The notes: a model not told the origin generated them from the sequence alone. Counted from the first letter of the stretch, positions 23,960-35,800 are shown. The stretch is 64,000 nucleotides of DNA from Dermatemys mawii (GCA_007922305.1 ML677335.1:17950679-18014678); one strand, 5' to 3'. A program made the numbers and translations.

Positions 23960-26900
23960 CAGGGTGAATTTCTTTTAAATCATTATTTAAATCACTAGTC
24001 AGGAAGACTCTATTTAATCGTGGATTTCTACATAAAAGTGCATTTTTGTTGTTATAACCTTAATACGTATTCTTCACAACTCAGAGATAGATGTAGTTTC
24101 ATTTTTAGAAGATACACACTATACATTTTTGAAGTGATTTATTTTGAAAACTTTTCAGATTAATTTTCCAGCTATATCAGAAATGAATGATTGGTTATTT
24201 CATTTACCAGAAGTACTTGAAGCAGATATTTATGATGTCTTTGGGAGGTGAACTATCTCCAATTCAACAGGATAATTATTAATATTTGGAGGATTTTCTT
24301 GCCAGGCTGTACTAGGAGAAGAACATCACCAGACAGGCATTTAAATAGTTTATTTAACTAAAACAACAACGTTGTGTATTCTGTATTTCTTTCTTCATCA
24401 GCAAACATATAATATTTTAACAAAACCAGCATATGAATTTTTGAATTTAGTTAAACATTCAGGTTTTTTAAAATCAGGTTTGTTTTTTGGTAAACTTGTT
24501 TTTAACTAAAATAATTAAATGAAATACTTTTAAAAACAAAACAAAAATTAAATCAACCTTGTCAGCCAGGTCAACACGAGAAACTTAAAATATTGGCTTC
24601 TGCAGCTAACTCAGTCGTCTTCACCTTCATTTTCCTGTTTGCTCATAATCTGGAAAAGAAAAACAAGCTTTTCTGCTTTTTCAAGTCCCAAATGATTTCT
24701 CAGTTTGAAATGATTTAGTCCAAAGGAAGAAAATATTCTTTCTACACTGGCAGAAGAAACTACTACTGTTAAAAGTGAGATTATCACTTCAGCAGTCTCT
24801 GAATCCAAGTGCTCAAGTGACTTCCAGTTCATTGGTGTGACTTTCTTTAAAACATCATCAGCAAACATATATTTCTTGAATGGTTCACCCTTAGCTCTGA
24901 AGTTTATTATAGTTGGCATTATGGAGGGATGATTGCTGGATGTTCATGTCATAGCCAACTCCTCCTCAGCAGTTAAGATTTGATTCTGGTACCAAGTATT
25001 GAGAATATTTACAAGAAAATGAGCTGGAGATAGTGCTTATCTCATTCTTTTTTTTTTTTAATGCTTCTAATTTAACTCTGTCATTGCATATTTCTCTTCT
25101 GAAGATCTCACTCAGATTTCAACAGCGTCAGCAATAAAACAGCTATTTCCCTGCATTTTGTTCAAGGCTACAGAAATAGGCTTCAGGGTACTTGGCATGT
25201 GTTCAACATTTCTCTTAAGCCCGATGTTGAGAACTTTGGCTGTGACAGTGCCATCTATTTTTTCATGGTTTTGTTCACAAATTATCTTCAGCTTAGGCCA
25301 GTTCTTGATATAGTGCTCAAAACAGTCCACTGCTAAGTTCCATCGCTCGTCTTGTGGGAGAGTTAGCTTGGTTCCTCCCCCTTTTTTTCAGAGCAGCTGC
25401 TGCAAAGTGATTATTACGGAAGTATTTTGCAATTTCAACATCATTAGCCTTTATTTCTGGAACACTGACATCTTTGGCTAGGAGGTGCATCAAATGAGCA
25501 TTGCAACCGCATGTTACTAGTTTGAGACTCTCTTCTAAATAAATTCTTCTCATCTTGGGTGCATTTGATTTTTTTCCCCACAGTTTGTTATAGCTTGTAC
25601 AGCTACCTTTTGTAAGTATTCTGCTGTGTGTGCATTTCCTGATGTATCAGTTGTTTCTGATATTCCCTTGTCACACAAGAACATACAACAGGATCATTAT
25701 GGACATTGCTTTACCCATCAAGACTCAGGTTAACAATTTCATGCTGTAGACCTTTTATACACTGCTCAATTTCTCATTCATACACTTCATCCAGCAATTT
25801 GCCTGCGATATGTGCTCTGTTGGGTGGATTGTGTGCTGTTCTTAATGACTGAACCATGTTAAGGAAGTGTGAGTTCTCAATTATATGGAAAGGAGAGTTT
25901 GTTGCATAAACAAACCAGGCAAATTTTTAATCAGTTACCTCTTTTTGTAATCTTCTAGTTCTTATCACAAACTTATCTATGGTTGTTCCTAGAGGATGGA
26001 GATTTTTTTGTTCTTTTTGCTACAGGTGATGTACTGTGGCTATGTGACATACATGATGTGAGTGAAACACTATCATTGGCAGATAGCTCTGAAACTAAAG
26101 AAAAAGATGGTGATCTTGAAGGTGGTTAGTCTTCAAAATCCTATATGTTGAGGATGGATTCTCCGAAACAAATAAGTCAATGCAGTTATTTAATTATTAT
26201 TACCATACTGCTCATTTAGTATTACTCATTGCATTCACTGGCACTCTGTACTGCTTTAAAGATGAAATTGTGAAAGAAAGATCTGCCTATTTCACCTATT
26301 TATTTTTTATTGCAACTGCATCTAAAATGATAGTTCCATAGAGTAAGAACTGTATTTTTTTCTTAAACATGAGAATTCAGGAATAGTCCAGAAGCAAGAC
26401 AGGCAGTCCTTAAGAAAGAAGTATGAAATAAAAAAAGTTTACCAAACTGATGATCATGCATGTTCAGTCATGTTCCTTTCATCATCTTCAATGCAGCTTC
26501 CTCCTGAGAAGGAACACTTCTTAGGATGTTTCTTTTAGGCAACCAGGCCTTGCATTTCTTTGTCCAATTGTTTGGATTTTGCACACATGCCTGTCTTACC
26601 CACAGGTAGAGGAACTTCATTAAAATATTCCAAAACTAGGTCTCTCTTATGGTCTGCTGCCATAATAGGATTTTTTCCTTCTAGTGAGAGAATGGTATGG
26701 TAGATCTCAAATCAATGAAGGCTACACTCAGAAAGATCTCAAGACTTCTGGAATATGCTACTCAAAGAGCTTCACTTTTGTTTTTACTGCCTGTACCTCC
26801 CTTCTCACATTTATCTCCAGACTTCTTCTTGTCCAGATCTATTCCACCTCCAACAATCTTCTGTTCATTGAACTTTTTGAAATTTTGCACTTTACGGAGA

Positions 26901-27401
26901 GGTAAGGGATTGACTCCATGTACACAAATTTGCAGAGGCACAGTAGGGTTGAGGTCTGTTATTTCTCACCTCTATATATTCTTTATTTATTTAAAAACAT
27001 ATTTGCTTTTAACAAGCATGTTTTCTCTGGAAAACAAACCCATAGTCTGAGAACTGCAAAACTAAGCATCTCTGATGGTATTTTCTAGACTGAGCACTGA
27101 GTCCCAGTGGGTAGATAGAAAGATTAACCTAAATAATCTATACAGAAGCCAATGGAACCCCATAAGATTGGGTCCCTAATCCATGAACTGTTGGACCTCA
27201 TTTACAATTTTTTTTCTTAATCATGACATAAACATATTGTCTCATACTATAGAATTAAAATTTATAATCCCTATTCCATGATGAGATAAGATATCTAATG
27301 TATCTTAATTAAAACTATCTTTAGATGGGTTTTTCCTCAAAAAGCATTTTAGCAAAAAAAATCAAATTTAAATAAAAAAAATCTGATATTTATCCACCCT
27401 T
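23960..27401 (-). mobile_element. hAT DNA transposon, 3.44 kb, with 8-bp target duplication
   Basis: Left end cagggtgaatttcttttaaa and right end (reverse complement) aagggtggataaatatcag form short imperfect terminal inverted repeats followed by ttaaat-rich subterminal sequence. The flanks gttgaaag (23952-23959) and gttgaagg (27402-27409) are an 8-bp target-site duplication with one difference, as expected for hAT. The inside carries a minus-strand transposase pseudogene. The element interrupts an older LINE remnant in the same orientation. Confidence 0.9.
24611..26663 (-). pseudogene. hAT transposase pseudogene
   Basis: hAT transposases cut and paste DNA through an RNase-H-like domain and dimerise through a C-terminal hATC domain. 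Reading on the minus strand from an ATG at 26663, the N-terminus (MAADHKRDLVLEYFNEV, then a Cys-containing GKTGMCAKSKQ segment) resembles a degenerate BED zinc finger. The middle shows FLCDKGISETTDTSGNAH (about 25600-25680) and CGCNAHLMHLLAKD (about 25480-25520), typical of the DUF659-containing branch. The C-terminus at 24640-24775 has SSASVERIFSSFGL and KLRNHLGLEKAEKLVFL, a clear hATC block. Stops and frameshifts split it into at least four pieces, so it is inactive. About 680 codons equivalent, near the usual family size. Confidence 0.85.
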
Positions 27402-27660
27402 GTTGAAGGTACGCAGCTCTGATAGCTCTTGAGTTTGGTTTCAGTGTTGTATTTTGTATGAATTCCAGACTGTATTTAAGCTCCTGAAGGTGTTCCTATC
27501 TTTATTGATGTCTTAGCTTGATCCCCTTGGTGATGGTGTTGCCCAAGTATGTGAATGTTTCTACGTTGGTGAGAATGTAATCCTCTATCCGTACTGGTGA
27601 TGGTGAGGCAATATTTAAGGTCCTATCATTTGTCCCATTGTGGCTGATTTTCAGTCCAAT

Positions 27661-28137
27661 TTGCTGGCTGAATATAGATGTTGTAATACATAGTAATAGA
27701 CAATCCCTGCTTTATGGAGTTTACAGTGTAAATGAACAAGACAAGTAAGGAATGGGAGAAAAGAGGTGGTACTGTCATTGTTTTGTTTTGATGGAGAACT
27801 GCCGTGCTGGTGAGTTACATAGGGATTGTGATTTGCACTGGAACACTTGCCAGATCTGGAAATTTGACCTACATATTCTGAGTCCCAGTGCAATGCTTTA
27901 ACCCCAAGACCATCCTTTCTCTCAGATTTGACTTCCATCAATATATCAGCCTGCATCAACAGAGTTCATAAAGGTTGCATCAGATCAGTTGAGGCTTTTG
28001 AACCCTGATTTGGTGAAAATGATGATTGTTAGCTTTCTTTATAATAATTTGAAAGTTACATAAAAGGAACTGATCCTTCACAATACAAACCAGTGAGAGT
28101 TTTGCCATTGATCTCCGTAGAATTGGATCCTGTGTTT
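27661..28137. other. Interspersed repeat fragment and unassigned DNA
   Basis: At 27675-27770 the text (agacaatccctgctttatgg, then agtttacagtgtaaatg) matches the downstream half of the repeat family seen at 7690-7800. The rest holds no recognisable feature. Confidence 0.45.
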
Positions 28138-28440
28138 AGAGTTGCCAACTTTCTAGTTTCTCAAAACTGGGCACTACAAAAGTGACCCTGCCCTCAAAGG
28201 CTCAGCTCACTATAAAGAGAAGAGGGAGGTTGAAGGGGACTGTCTCTCTCCTGTGTCATCCATCAGCGTCTCTGAGGCAAAAAGTTTGCAGAAAGTGATG
28301 GGAGCAGGAAGTGGGGGGGTGGGGGAAGAGGGGAAGAGCTTCCTGCAGCTGGAGAGGTTCTCGGGGGTGGGTTTGACCTGTACCTGAGAGCAGCTGGTGC
28401 AGGGGAAGAGAAATCTCTCCTCAGGCCGGCCAGTAATAGT
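28138..28440. mobile_element. Short DNA transposon remnant (gagttgccaactttct family)
   Basis: The left side starts tagagttgccaactttctag and continues aaaactgggcac, a terminal motif that I recognise from reptilian non-autonomous elements. The interior carries, in inverted orientation (28318-28425), the same GC-rich module that is found in plus orientation at 18880-18977, 28980-29050 and 40850-40917. The right end is not clear. Confidence 0.5.
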
Positions 28441-28798
28441 TTTACTCAGTGAATATTAGTATATATAGTATAGATACCACATATTGATAATGTGATATAT
28501 ATGTTAGCCCAATATATGTTGGTGAAAAGTCCTAACGAAGTGTTACTTCAAATGCAAAATAGCTGTCATACTTCATACCAGCAATAATTGTTAAGTGAAG
28601 GCCAATCACTAACAGTTGCATGTTTGTTTCCAGTGTATTCACAAAGAAAATCTGTGTGTGTTTGTGCATACAATTTCCAATTACTAAATCGATAGAGATG
28701 TAATGTGCATCAACGTTATTTGCCAAAAAACTATAGAAGCAAAGATGAAAAGCATACATAATTTCAATCCAGAAGACAAAAATGAAGGTAACTCTAAA
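28441..28798. other. No gene seen; AT-rich spacer
   Basis: This stretch contains a TA-rich run (28450-28520) and no recognisable element or exon. Confidence 0.5.
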
Positions 28799-29110
28799 AC
28801 AGGTAGGGCTGCCAGGTGTCCAGTTTTAAGAGGGCGTACTCAGTCTCTGGTCAGAAGTATTGATCGGACACCAAAAGTCCAGTTATCACAAGTCTGTTTT
28901 TGTCCCAGCTCAAGGCCCCTTTAACCCATGAGTCCTGGGCCCAGAGCCAGGATGGGGCAGAGGTGGAGATGCCCCGGGTGCTAGTCCTGGCCAGCTTGGG
29001 GAGGGACATTTCTCTTTCCCTGCACGGACTGCTCTCAGGGACAGGTCAAGGCGGTTTTTACTACTGTAGCAGCAGCTCAGATGGTTTTTTTTGCTGAGCT
29101 CTTCCTCCTC
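28799..29110. mobile_element. Short DNA transposon remnant (gctgccaggtgtccag family)
   Basis: The sequence starts gtagggctgccaggtgtcca and includes a second copy of the motif, ggacaccaaaagtccag, characteristic of a turtle non-autonomous element. It carries the shared GC-rich module at about 28980-29050. The right end is degraded and abuts the 3' side of the Myb/SANT remnant. No coding capacity. Confidence 0.55.
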
Positions 29111-29189
29111 CTTTAGTCTCCATTCTGGTCCAGGAACTGCAAAGCAAATGCCTGCTCCCTCACAGCAGCCTTGTTCTCAAGCTGTGCAG

Positions 29190-31109
29190 CTAGCCTGAGC
29201 CTTGTCTCTTGCTATGCCTTTCCACTATCCAGAAGTGCCTCTGTCTTTGGAACTGGACCTGCTTCTTGGCCCTGTCCAGAACTTCAGCCATCATTTCATT
29301 CACAGAAAAGCTCTTTCTTGGAATGGTTTGTTGAAGGTACATTAGCCTAGGCTTCTGCTGCAGTGTGAGTGAGTTGTGGAGATACTGCAGTCTGTATTGT
29401 GGAGCGGCCTGCAATAGAAGAAGATATAGCTCACATAGCTCAGTGCAGGAGAACAGAGAAAATCCTTGTGGAATTTGAAGGATATAAAATATTACTTTTC
29501 CATAGTGAACTTCAGTATTTCGTGAGAGGGACCCAGCTGGGTTAATCGCAGTGAAAGAAGTGCAGAGGCAAGGGTAAATTTTTAAAATCATAGCTCCCCC
29601 CCCCCGTCCTAAAAATTTCAGAACAACTTGGGACAGTTGGCTGTGCTACAGAGGGTTTCTCTGTCATTTCATATGAGGTTTCATGTCCACATTTTGGAGG
29701 ACGTAACATTCTGGTGGTGCCTGACTGGCAAAGGGAGATGTTATTCCAAGCTGCCTCTGGGAAACCAGCTATGTATGCAGTTGAAAGTAGTCAAACATTT
29801 AGTGACTGAACAGTACATTTACGAGTGGACTGGGCTGGGCAGCTATTGAGATGGTCCTGGAAAATGAACCCCTTACCTGAAACATGACTATATATCTGGA
29901 GTTCCTGCTAGAGGAAAAGTTTGCAGCTGTCGGACTCAGGATTGGGTCAGAATTCATGAGGGAATCAATGGGATCCTGTGTTAACTTCCAAATGGCATAG
30001 CTTGTTATGAGTGCATGGAAAAATAGAGAGCTCCACTGTCGTCATCCTTGACCCAAGGTGCACTTCTGAATAAAATTTCAAACTCCAGTCATATTTGGGA
30101 CAAATGATTTTGTCCCCTGTGGACTACATTTAACTGAAATAGACTAGATCTGTACATAACACACATTTCTGCCTTCCTCCCCCATGGTTCACTCTTTCCA
30201 GGTGGCTATTTACACCACTGAGGCAAGGTAAGGTTATTTTTAAGAAACAGGAATGCCCTAGAAAAAAATGTGTTTTTTCAGTAAAAATTCACTCTCAAGG
30301 CGGTTTTTATGATTTGCATTTCTGGGTTGTCATTTTGAACTCACCTGTGGGGTGGAGAAGAGCTATAGGAGGCAGGGGGATGCCAAGGTGCTGGCATCCA
30401 GTCTGCCATTAGTGGATACATGTTGCTAGCTGGGCCTTGTAATGACTTTTGCATTGGTTCATAGAATGGAAATCCTCCCAGTCCTATATTAATAAACATG
30501 AAAGTGGAGTCAGAAACTTACCAGGCTCTGAGGCAGCTTCTGTCCCTTCTGTTGCTGGTTATGTGGTGGGTTGTTCCTCAGAGGGGCATGGAAAAGCTCC
30601 TCTGACTAAGGCCACCAGATGTGCTGCAGCTGCTGCTGTGGCAATGCTTGCTGTGGGACTGGTATCAGCAGCAGAGTCACTTCACTGGCCTCATTAGATG
30701 CTGACTCTCATCTGTTCCCATGCTGGATTCCGGGGACAGCAGGTCCTCATTCAGACTAACAGTCATCACGCACCGCCTTTGGCTCTGTGATCAGTGCAGT
30801 ACCCGGCACCTAGTCAAACTCCTCATAAAATGAGCATGATGATGTTGAGTTGCCCAAGGTGTGGCTGTGGTTCCTGGTTTTTCAGTACTTGGTCTTGAAC
30901 AGCTTAATTTGTTCCCTCTGGTCACTGGTCTGGTAAATTTGCAGAGTTATCAGATTCTTTGTTCTTTGCTGGTATGCCTGGTCATTCCAGGTACTCTTAC
31001 TAAAATCCACTGTTGTGCTGGTCTCACACCAGAGATTAACCAAAATCTGGATGTGCTCTTGTGACCATGAAGCGACATGCTTTGCAAAGGACTTCTGCTT
31101 GGTTTCCAT
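29190..31109 (-). pseudogene. Two-exon Myb/SANT-like DNA-binding gene remnant
   Basis: On the minus strand an ATG at 31109 opens a frame with ASWSQEHIQILVNLWCE and then QREQIKLFKTKY, the spacing of a Myb/SANT-like DNA-binding domain of the type found in PIF/Harbinger second proteins and related vertebrate genes. A frameshift follows, and the next frame reads STSSCSFYEEF, again where family members have a C-F-Y-E/D-E-L motif. Exon 1 appears to end at a consensus donor CTG|GTAAGT (GT at 30521-30520). An acceptor ttcttctattgcag precedes exon 2 at 29408-29190, which encodes RKSFSVNEMMAEVLDRAKKQ, comparable with the C-terminal helix of these proteins. The splice is phase 0 on both sides. Stops in exon 1 make it a pseudogene. 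No transposase partner is seen nearby. Confidence 0.5.
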
Positions 31110-31890
31110 GGCAAATGCAGAAGATTCTCTGAAAGTGTGTTTGCAGCTCCTGGGTCAGAAAACAATGGAAGGGTTAACCTTGTTTTAACGAACTGTTGCA
31201 CTATAACAAAGACACCATACTGCTGAATTACAGCATTATTTTCAAATTACGCAGTATTCAAAACCTAAGACCTGGTGATCAGTGGCCAGGTAACTGTGAT
31301 TTCTACCTTAACTTTTGCAAAAAGTCTAATTTGAGTAGTTAAGTTGGCATGCCTAAAGATTCTCTTTGTAGCTTATTTGCTTTCTGTCCTAAATTGTTAT
31401 ATAGCATGTCTGTGAACTGCAATTCTGTTTCATAAAGTACTTCAGGAACGTTCTGAATGAGAAGTACCATCCAGGTACATCATCCATATGTTTTGTTCTC
31501 CACATCACAAAAGTGCGCTACTTTGTCATAGGGTTGCTTATATATACATGGACTTTCATGCCTTTTTAACAAAATCTGAAAGAAACAGTGTTGAAGGGAA
31601 AAATAAAGAATTACAGGGACTTTAAGAACAAGAAAAAAACAACAATTTTTAACACACAAGTAGGCTGGGGTGCTGGAACAATTTGTATAGTGTGGTGCTG
31701 AGAGCCATTGAACCAAACTGTAAACCTCGTATATAATGGAAACCACTTGAAGTCAGTGCAGCAACACCTCTAGTTCTAGCACCTATAGAAGTAGCTCACA
31801 TTTTTGGACCTATCAGACATAATGGTATCACAAATTAAAAACACAATTTAGTTATAATGTAATTCATATAGATTACAACTAGTACTTACT
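29592..31890. other. Intron and exon 1 region of the Myb/SANT remnant, then unassigned DNA
   Basis: Positions 29409-30521 would be the intron of the minus-strand Myb/SANT remnant, and 30522-31109 its first exon. From 31110 to 31890 I see nothing that I can name; minus-strand frames there are short and domain-free. Confidence 0.45.
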
Positions 31891-32187
31891 TCTGTTTTGG
31901 AAGTTTTTCTGTTTCAGAACTGACACCATCAAGTCTTTAATGGAATGGCCAGGAAGGTTGAAGTGTTCTCCTACTGGCTTTTGAATGTTATGATTCCTGA
32001 TGTGAGATTTGTGTCCATTTATTCTTTTGCGTAGAGACTGGCCGTTTTGGCCAGTGTACGTAGCAGAGGGGAATTGCTGGCCAGTCTCTACGCAAAAGAA
32101 TAAATGGACACAAATCTCACATCAGGTATCATAACATTCAAAAACCAGTAGGAGAACACTTCAACCTTCCTGGCCATTCTATTAAAG

Positions 32188-32377
32188 CAGGCCTGCACAA
32201 CTCGGAAAGCAGTGAGGGCCGTATTACTGGAAAAAAAACAGCTGCGGGCCAAAAAGCCCTGCCCTTGCCCCACCCCCATCCACTTCCCCTCACCCCACCG
32301 CTTAGCTTGCCCCACCCCTGCTTATCCCTCGCGGGCCCCACAGTGAGCCCGTGCGGGCTGCAAGTTGTGCAGGCCTG
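32188..32377. mobile_element. 190-bp hAT-type non-autonomous transposon inside the PLE fold-back
   Basis: The terminal inverted repeats are 15 bp and perfect (caggcctgcacaact at 32188-32202 and its complement at 32363-32377). The flanks tattaaag (32180-32187) and cattaaag (32378-32385) form an 8-bp target duplication with one difference. The other arm of the surrounding inverted repeat keeps the same site without insertion, which proves the exact borders. Confidence 0.95.
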
Positions 32378-32740
32378 CATTAAAGACTTGATGGTGTCAG
32401 TTCTGAAACAGAAAAACTTCCAAAACAGACTCCAACGAGAAACTGAGGAACTGGAATTAATTTTCAAATTGGACACAATTAACCAAGGACTAAATAGAAC
32501 TTGCGAATGGTTCGCTCATTACACTAAATGACTGCATTTCCCTAGTTAATTTACCTTCAATAGTTGTATCTCTCCTGTCAGACACAGAGATCCATTTAAA
32601 AAGGTACTTTTTTTCTCCTTCTGATAATGGCCCATCCAAATTAAACAGCCTCTTAGAATTGGTATGCTAATGTACAACCTTTTTTTTTTTTCTTCTTTCT
32701 TTCTGTGTGTATAAATGCATCTTACTTCTGTTCCATTCTA

Positions 32741-32781
32741 TGCATTCGATGAAGTGGGCTATAGCCCACGAAAGCTTATGC
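32741..32781 (+). ncRNA. Degenerate hammerhead-ribozyme-like core of a PLE
   Basis: The order tgcat, tcgatga, hairpin gtgggc-tata-gcccac, gaaa, gctt, atgc is the same as in the copy at 60300-60341. Stem II is perfect here (6 bp, 32754-32759 with 32764-32769), but the first catalytic box reads UCGAUGA instead of CUGAUGA, so self-cleavage is not expected. Confidence 0.5.
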
Positions 32782-32872
32782 TGAAATAAACTGGTTAGTC
32801 TCTAAGGTGCTACAAAGTCTTCCTCGTCTTATTTACGGATACAGACTAACGTGGCTGCTAATCTTAAACCTG

Positions 32873-35800
32873 TCAGATTTTTGAGGGTAACTCTCTGTTT
32901 CTGTTGCTATGAGGAAACAATTATATGTCCTGATACTAACAATTTTCCTATCTACTTAAACCAAAGCTTACTTCAGCTACTGCAAGGCATTATGGGATAC
33001 TTAGCATAAGTGAACAGGATTATAATAAAAGTACATGCCAGTTTGAGCTATATAAATGCCATATTAATACTTGATAATATGCATACTTAAAGACTTGGCA
33101 TACAAATTATGAGTAGTATTATCATCATGATATGTGTGTGTGCTAGCCATTGTATGTTAGTCAACTGGCACCCACTTGTTGCCTTGGTGGTCATTCAAGG
33201 TAACACCTTTGCCAGATAAATATATGAAGCAGTGGTGAAGACCTTTATATGTGATTTAAAGCATTTTAAGAAGCGGTCTAAGCAACAAAGCATAATCAGT
33301 ACAGGTAAAACTAATAGCCCTTGTAACACAAGCAACACTTTCAATGTCACTTCTATCCAGTTGTGGGAAATTGGTATTTCACGATCCCCTTATGAGTAAG
33401 GTTATTCAAGGCTTGTTCTGCTTTGTGCATGTTATTGCTAATCTGAACAAAACGTGTCTTTTTTCTGTTTAGTAGTGTTTTTAAATTTAAAGTAAGTGGA
33501 TTAATATGCACATTAAAAACTTGGCGGTAAGTTTCAGTTTCATTCTGGTATTGGAGCTCTCTGGGTAATAGAGTGAGTTTGAAAAATTATGGTAGGCATT
33601 ATTAAAGTGTGTCCCATAGTGCTACATAATTGAGAGTAAAACAGAAATTTGGATTAATAACATTACAAGTGAAGCCTCCATATAATTAGTTTCTACACAG
33701 TACTTCCTATTCATGTTATAGGTTTTGCTGCTGATTGTTGCCATTTGGTAAGCTTTATTGGGCAGGAGGCAGGAGCAGCTAGCTTCTGTGCCTCATTGTA
33801 TTGGGCTGAACCATTGTGACTGCACACTGGAATAGTGGTGTCAAAACCATCCATGGCTTAACAAACTGTGTGCAGTGCTCTTGAGGTTTGCATTGCTGTG
33901 TGATACACCACTAGTTTACGTAGATCCAGTTATTTGTTATAGATGCTGTCTTCCGGGTAACCAGTTTATCAAATATTCCTGTTAGGATCCAATCTTGGTA
34001 TTAAGTTACCATCTTAATGCAGGTTGTCATAAATAAGCAACGTATCATTCACCATTTTCTAACTTACTAAAAAGTACAATTAATAAAAATCTGAAAATAT
34101 TAAGTTATATAAGTGCTTAATGTAAATAGTACTGTACCCTTCTAGGTAGCAAAAAGCTGGAGCAAATGTAGTGTCAAGGCTCTATTTATTGTAAATCAAC
34201 AGGTTTTAATGGTTATATCAACTAGTGAGGCTGTACCTTTTGTTTAGAAAATACACTGAAGTACAAATGGAAAACTTTGTTTAAATTGAGGCCTTCCACT
34301 TGGTGGTTGAAATCCTGATTTAAATTAGTAATTTAAACTCCCTTGATTTAAATCATTATACCCTGTTCAGAACCAAATTAGTGCAGCTGATCTGTTCTGG
34401 GCATCAGAAAATCATATCCTCTCCCATCTCCTTGTCTTAGATACAATAGATAGTAATGGGCATACAATTCAGCCCTATAAACATTGACACCAATGTTTAA
34501 TTTCAAGAACGTGAATAGTCCCTTGAATTTAAGCACATGCATAAGTCTGTGTAGGACTGGGGCCTTAGTTTGCCAATAAAGTATTCCCTTCCATGCAGAA
34601 GCACCACAAGAGTTAAATTTGCTCCCAGATTTTTAACAGGGGTGAAATTTTTTTATAAAACCTGTTTTGAGTCAGAATTAATTCCAAAAGCTTTTTGTAG
34701 ATTAGAAACTGCTCAGATTTTCTAGGACATTTGAAGGAACCAACCCCCCCACCCCCGACCATTTTGTATGTACTGTATTAGTTTTGTGTTTTGAATGTGG
34801 ACATAGTGATGTGGACACAATGGTAGAGGGTTCTGAATCACACATACCACAATTAGTGCTTACTACAACACTCTAGACTTCAGAAGGTGCAATTCAAACC
34901 CACCATAACTGTTTGGCTCTTTATTCCCTTCTAGGGGTTAGGTCAGAAGAGCTATTGGATGTGGTCTTTCAGTTTTAACACTAGGTCCATGCTTTTGTAT
35001 CCAAAAATTGCAGGTTCAGTCTTTGCAGATGTATATGGGATTTGAATTATTGTCAACCTCTGGTTCTTTACGGGTAAACTTCCCTGGGGCCATTTTATAA
35101 CTTATACTAGCATGATGTGTCTCTGTCTGCCCCCACACTCCAGTGTGACACACGTACAGTGTGAGACAATATCGATAATTGGGTTATTTGTGGGGGAATA
35201 ATCCTTGGGCTTCTGGGTTTAACAGCATGTGTTTCCACTGCATGAGCTGAAGAACTAGGGCCTCAATATGTAGGGTTGCTAGGCTTTCACTTTCGTTGCC
35301 GACACTTTTCAAAGAGCAGTAAGTACCCTGAGTTTATCCAACTCACTGTGACATAAAACTTTAATGGTGATCTCAGCAGTATTAAATTAGAATAGCTTTG
35401 CAACTGAATGGACTGTGATAATGGGAAGTGCTGATCTCTTGATACGAGACTATGAAGTCACTATCGAGGTTTTACACAAGAGAGTGAGTAGGATTAAGAT
35501 GGTTTATGGATTGCTTTCTCTATCTGTTGGAGATGGAAGTGAATACTTTCTACAGCATAGTCTGTTATCAGCGGCATTGTAGGCAATTTGAAAGTTGCAA
35601 GGAATGCTGCACACTTGTCCCTTAATTTGTTTGAATGCCTTGAAGGAGCTGAATAGAAGAGGTTGGGTCCTGATGCAGTCTTAACTGTCACTAAACATAA
35701 TTTTTGTTTGTTTATATGATGGATCACATTCTGCTCCCATTTACATTAGTGAGAATCTAGAGCAACTCCATTGTCTTCCATAGAATTGTTCCAGAATTTA

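Larger units (their letters stand above)
23500..27660 (-). mobile_element. LINE remnant on the minus strand, split by a hAT insertion
   Basis: Two LINE pieces, 23500-23959 and 27402-27660, are separated by the hAT element. On the minus strand the right piece encodes VETFTYLGNTI (27541-27575), a conserved post-catalytic motif of LINE reverse transcriptases, and the left piece encodes RRHWRWIGHVLQM (about 23733-23775), the usual C-terminal motif. If one copy of the 8-bp target duplication is removed, the frame reads through the junction as VPSTVLYSTECWGM, which matches the conserved LLYGSETW block. The clade (RTE-, L2- or Jockey-like) cannot be fixed by eye. Only the 3' half is recognised. Confidence 0.8.
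31891..32872 (+). mobile_element. 5'-truncated Penelope-like element with inverted 5' segment
   Basis: The plus-strand part from 32079 carries the GIY-YIG-side coding remnant (tctacgcaaaagaataaatg and ggagaacacttcaaccttcc, matching the minus strand at 60750-60840), a 3' untranslated region and the terminal motif acggatacagactaacgtgg. The first 153 bp (31891-32043) are the same sequence in opposite orientation, forming a fold-back with 32079-32429 around a 35-nt spacer. Only three mismatches are visible between the arms. Such inverted 5' starts can arise by twin priming or template switching during integration. No functional coding remains. Confidence 0.85.
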
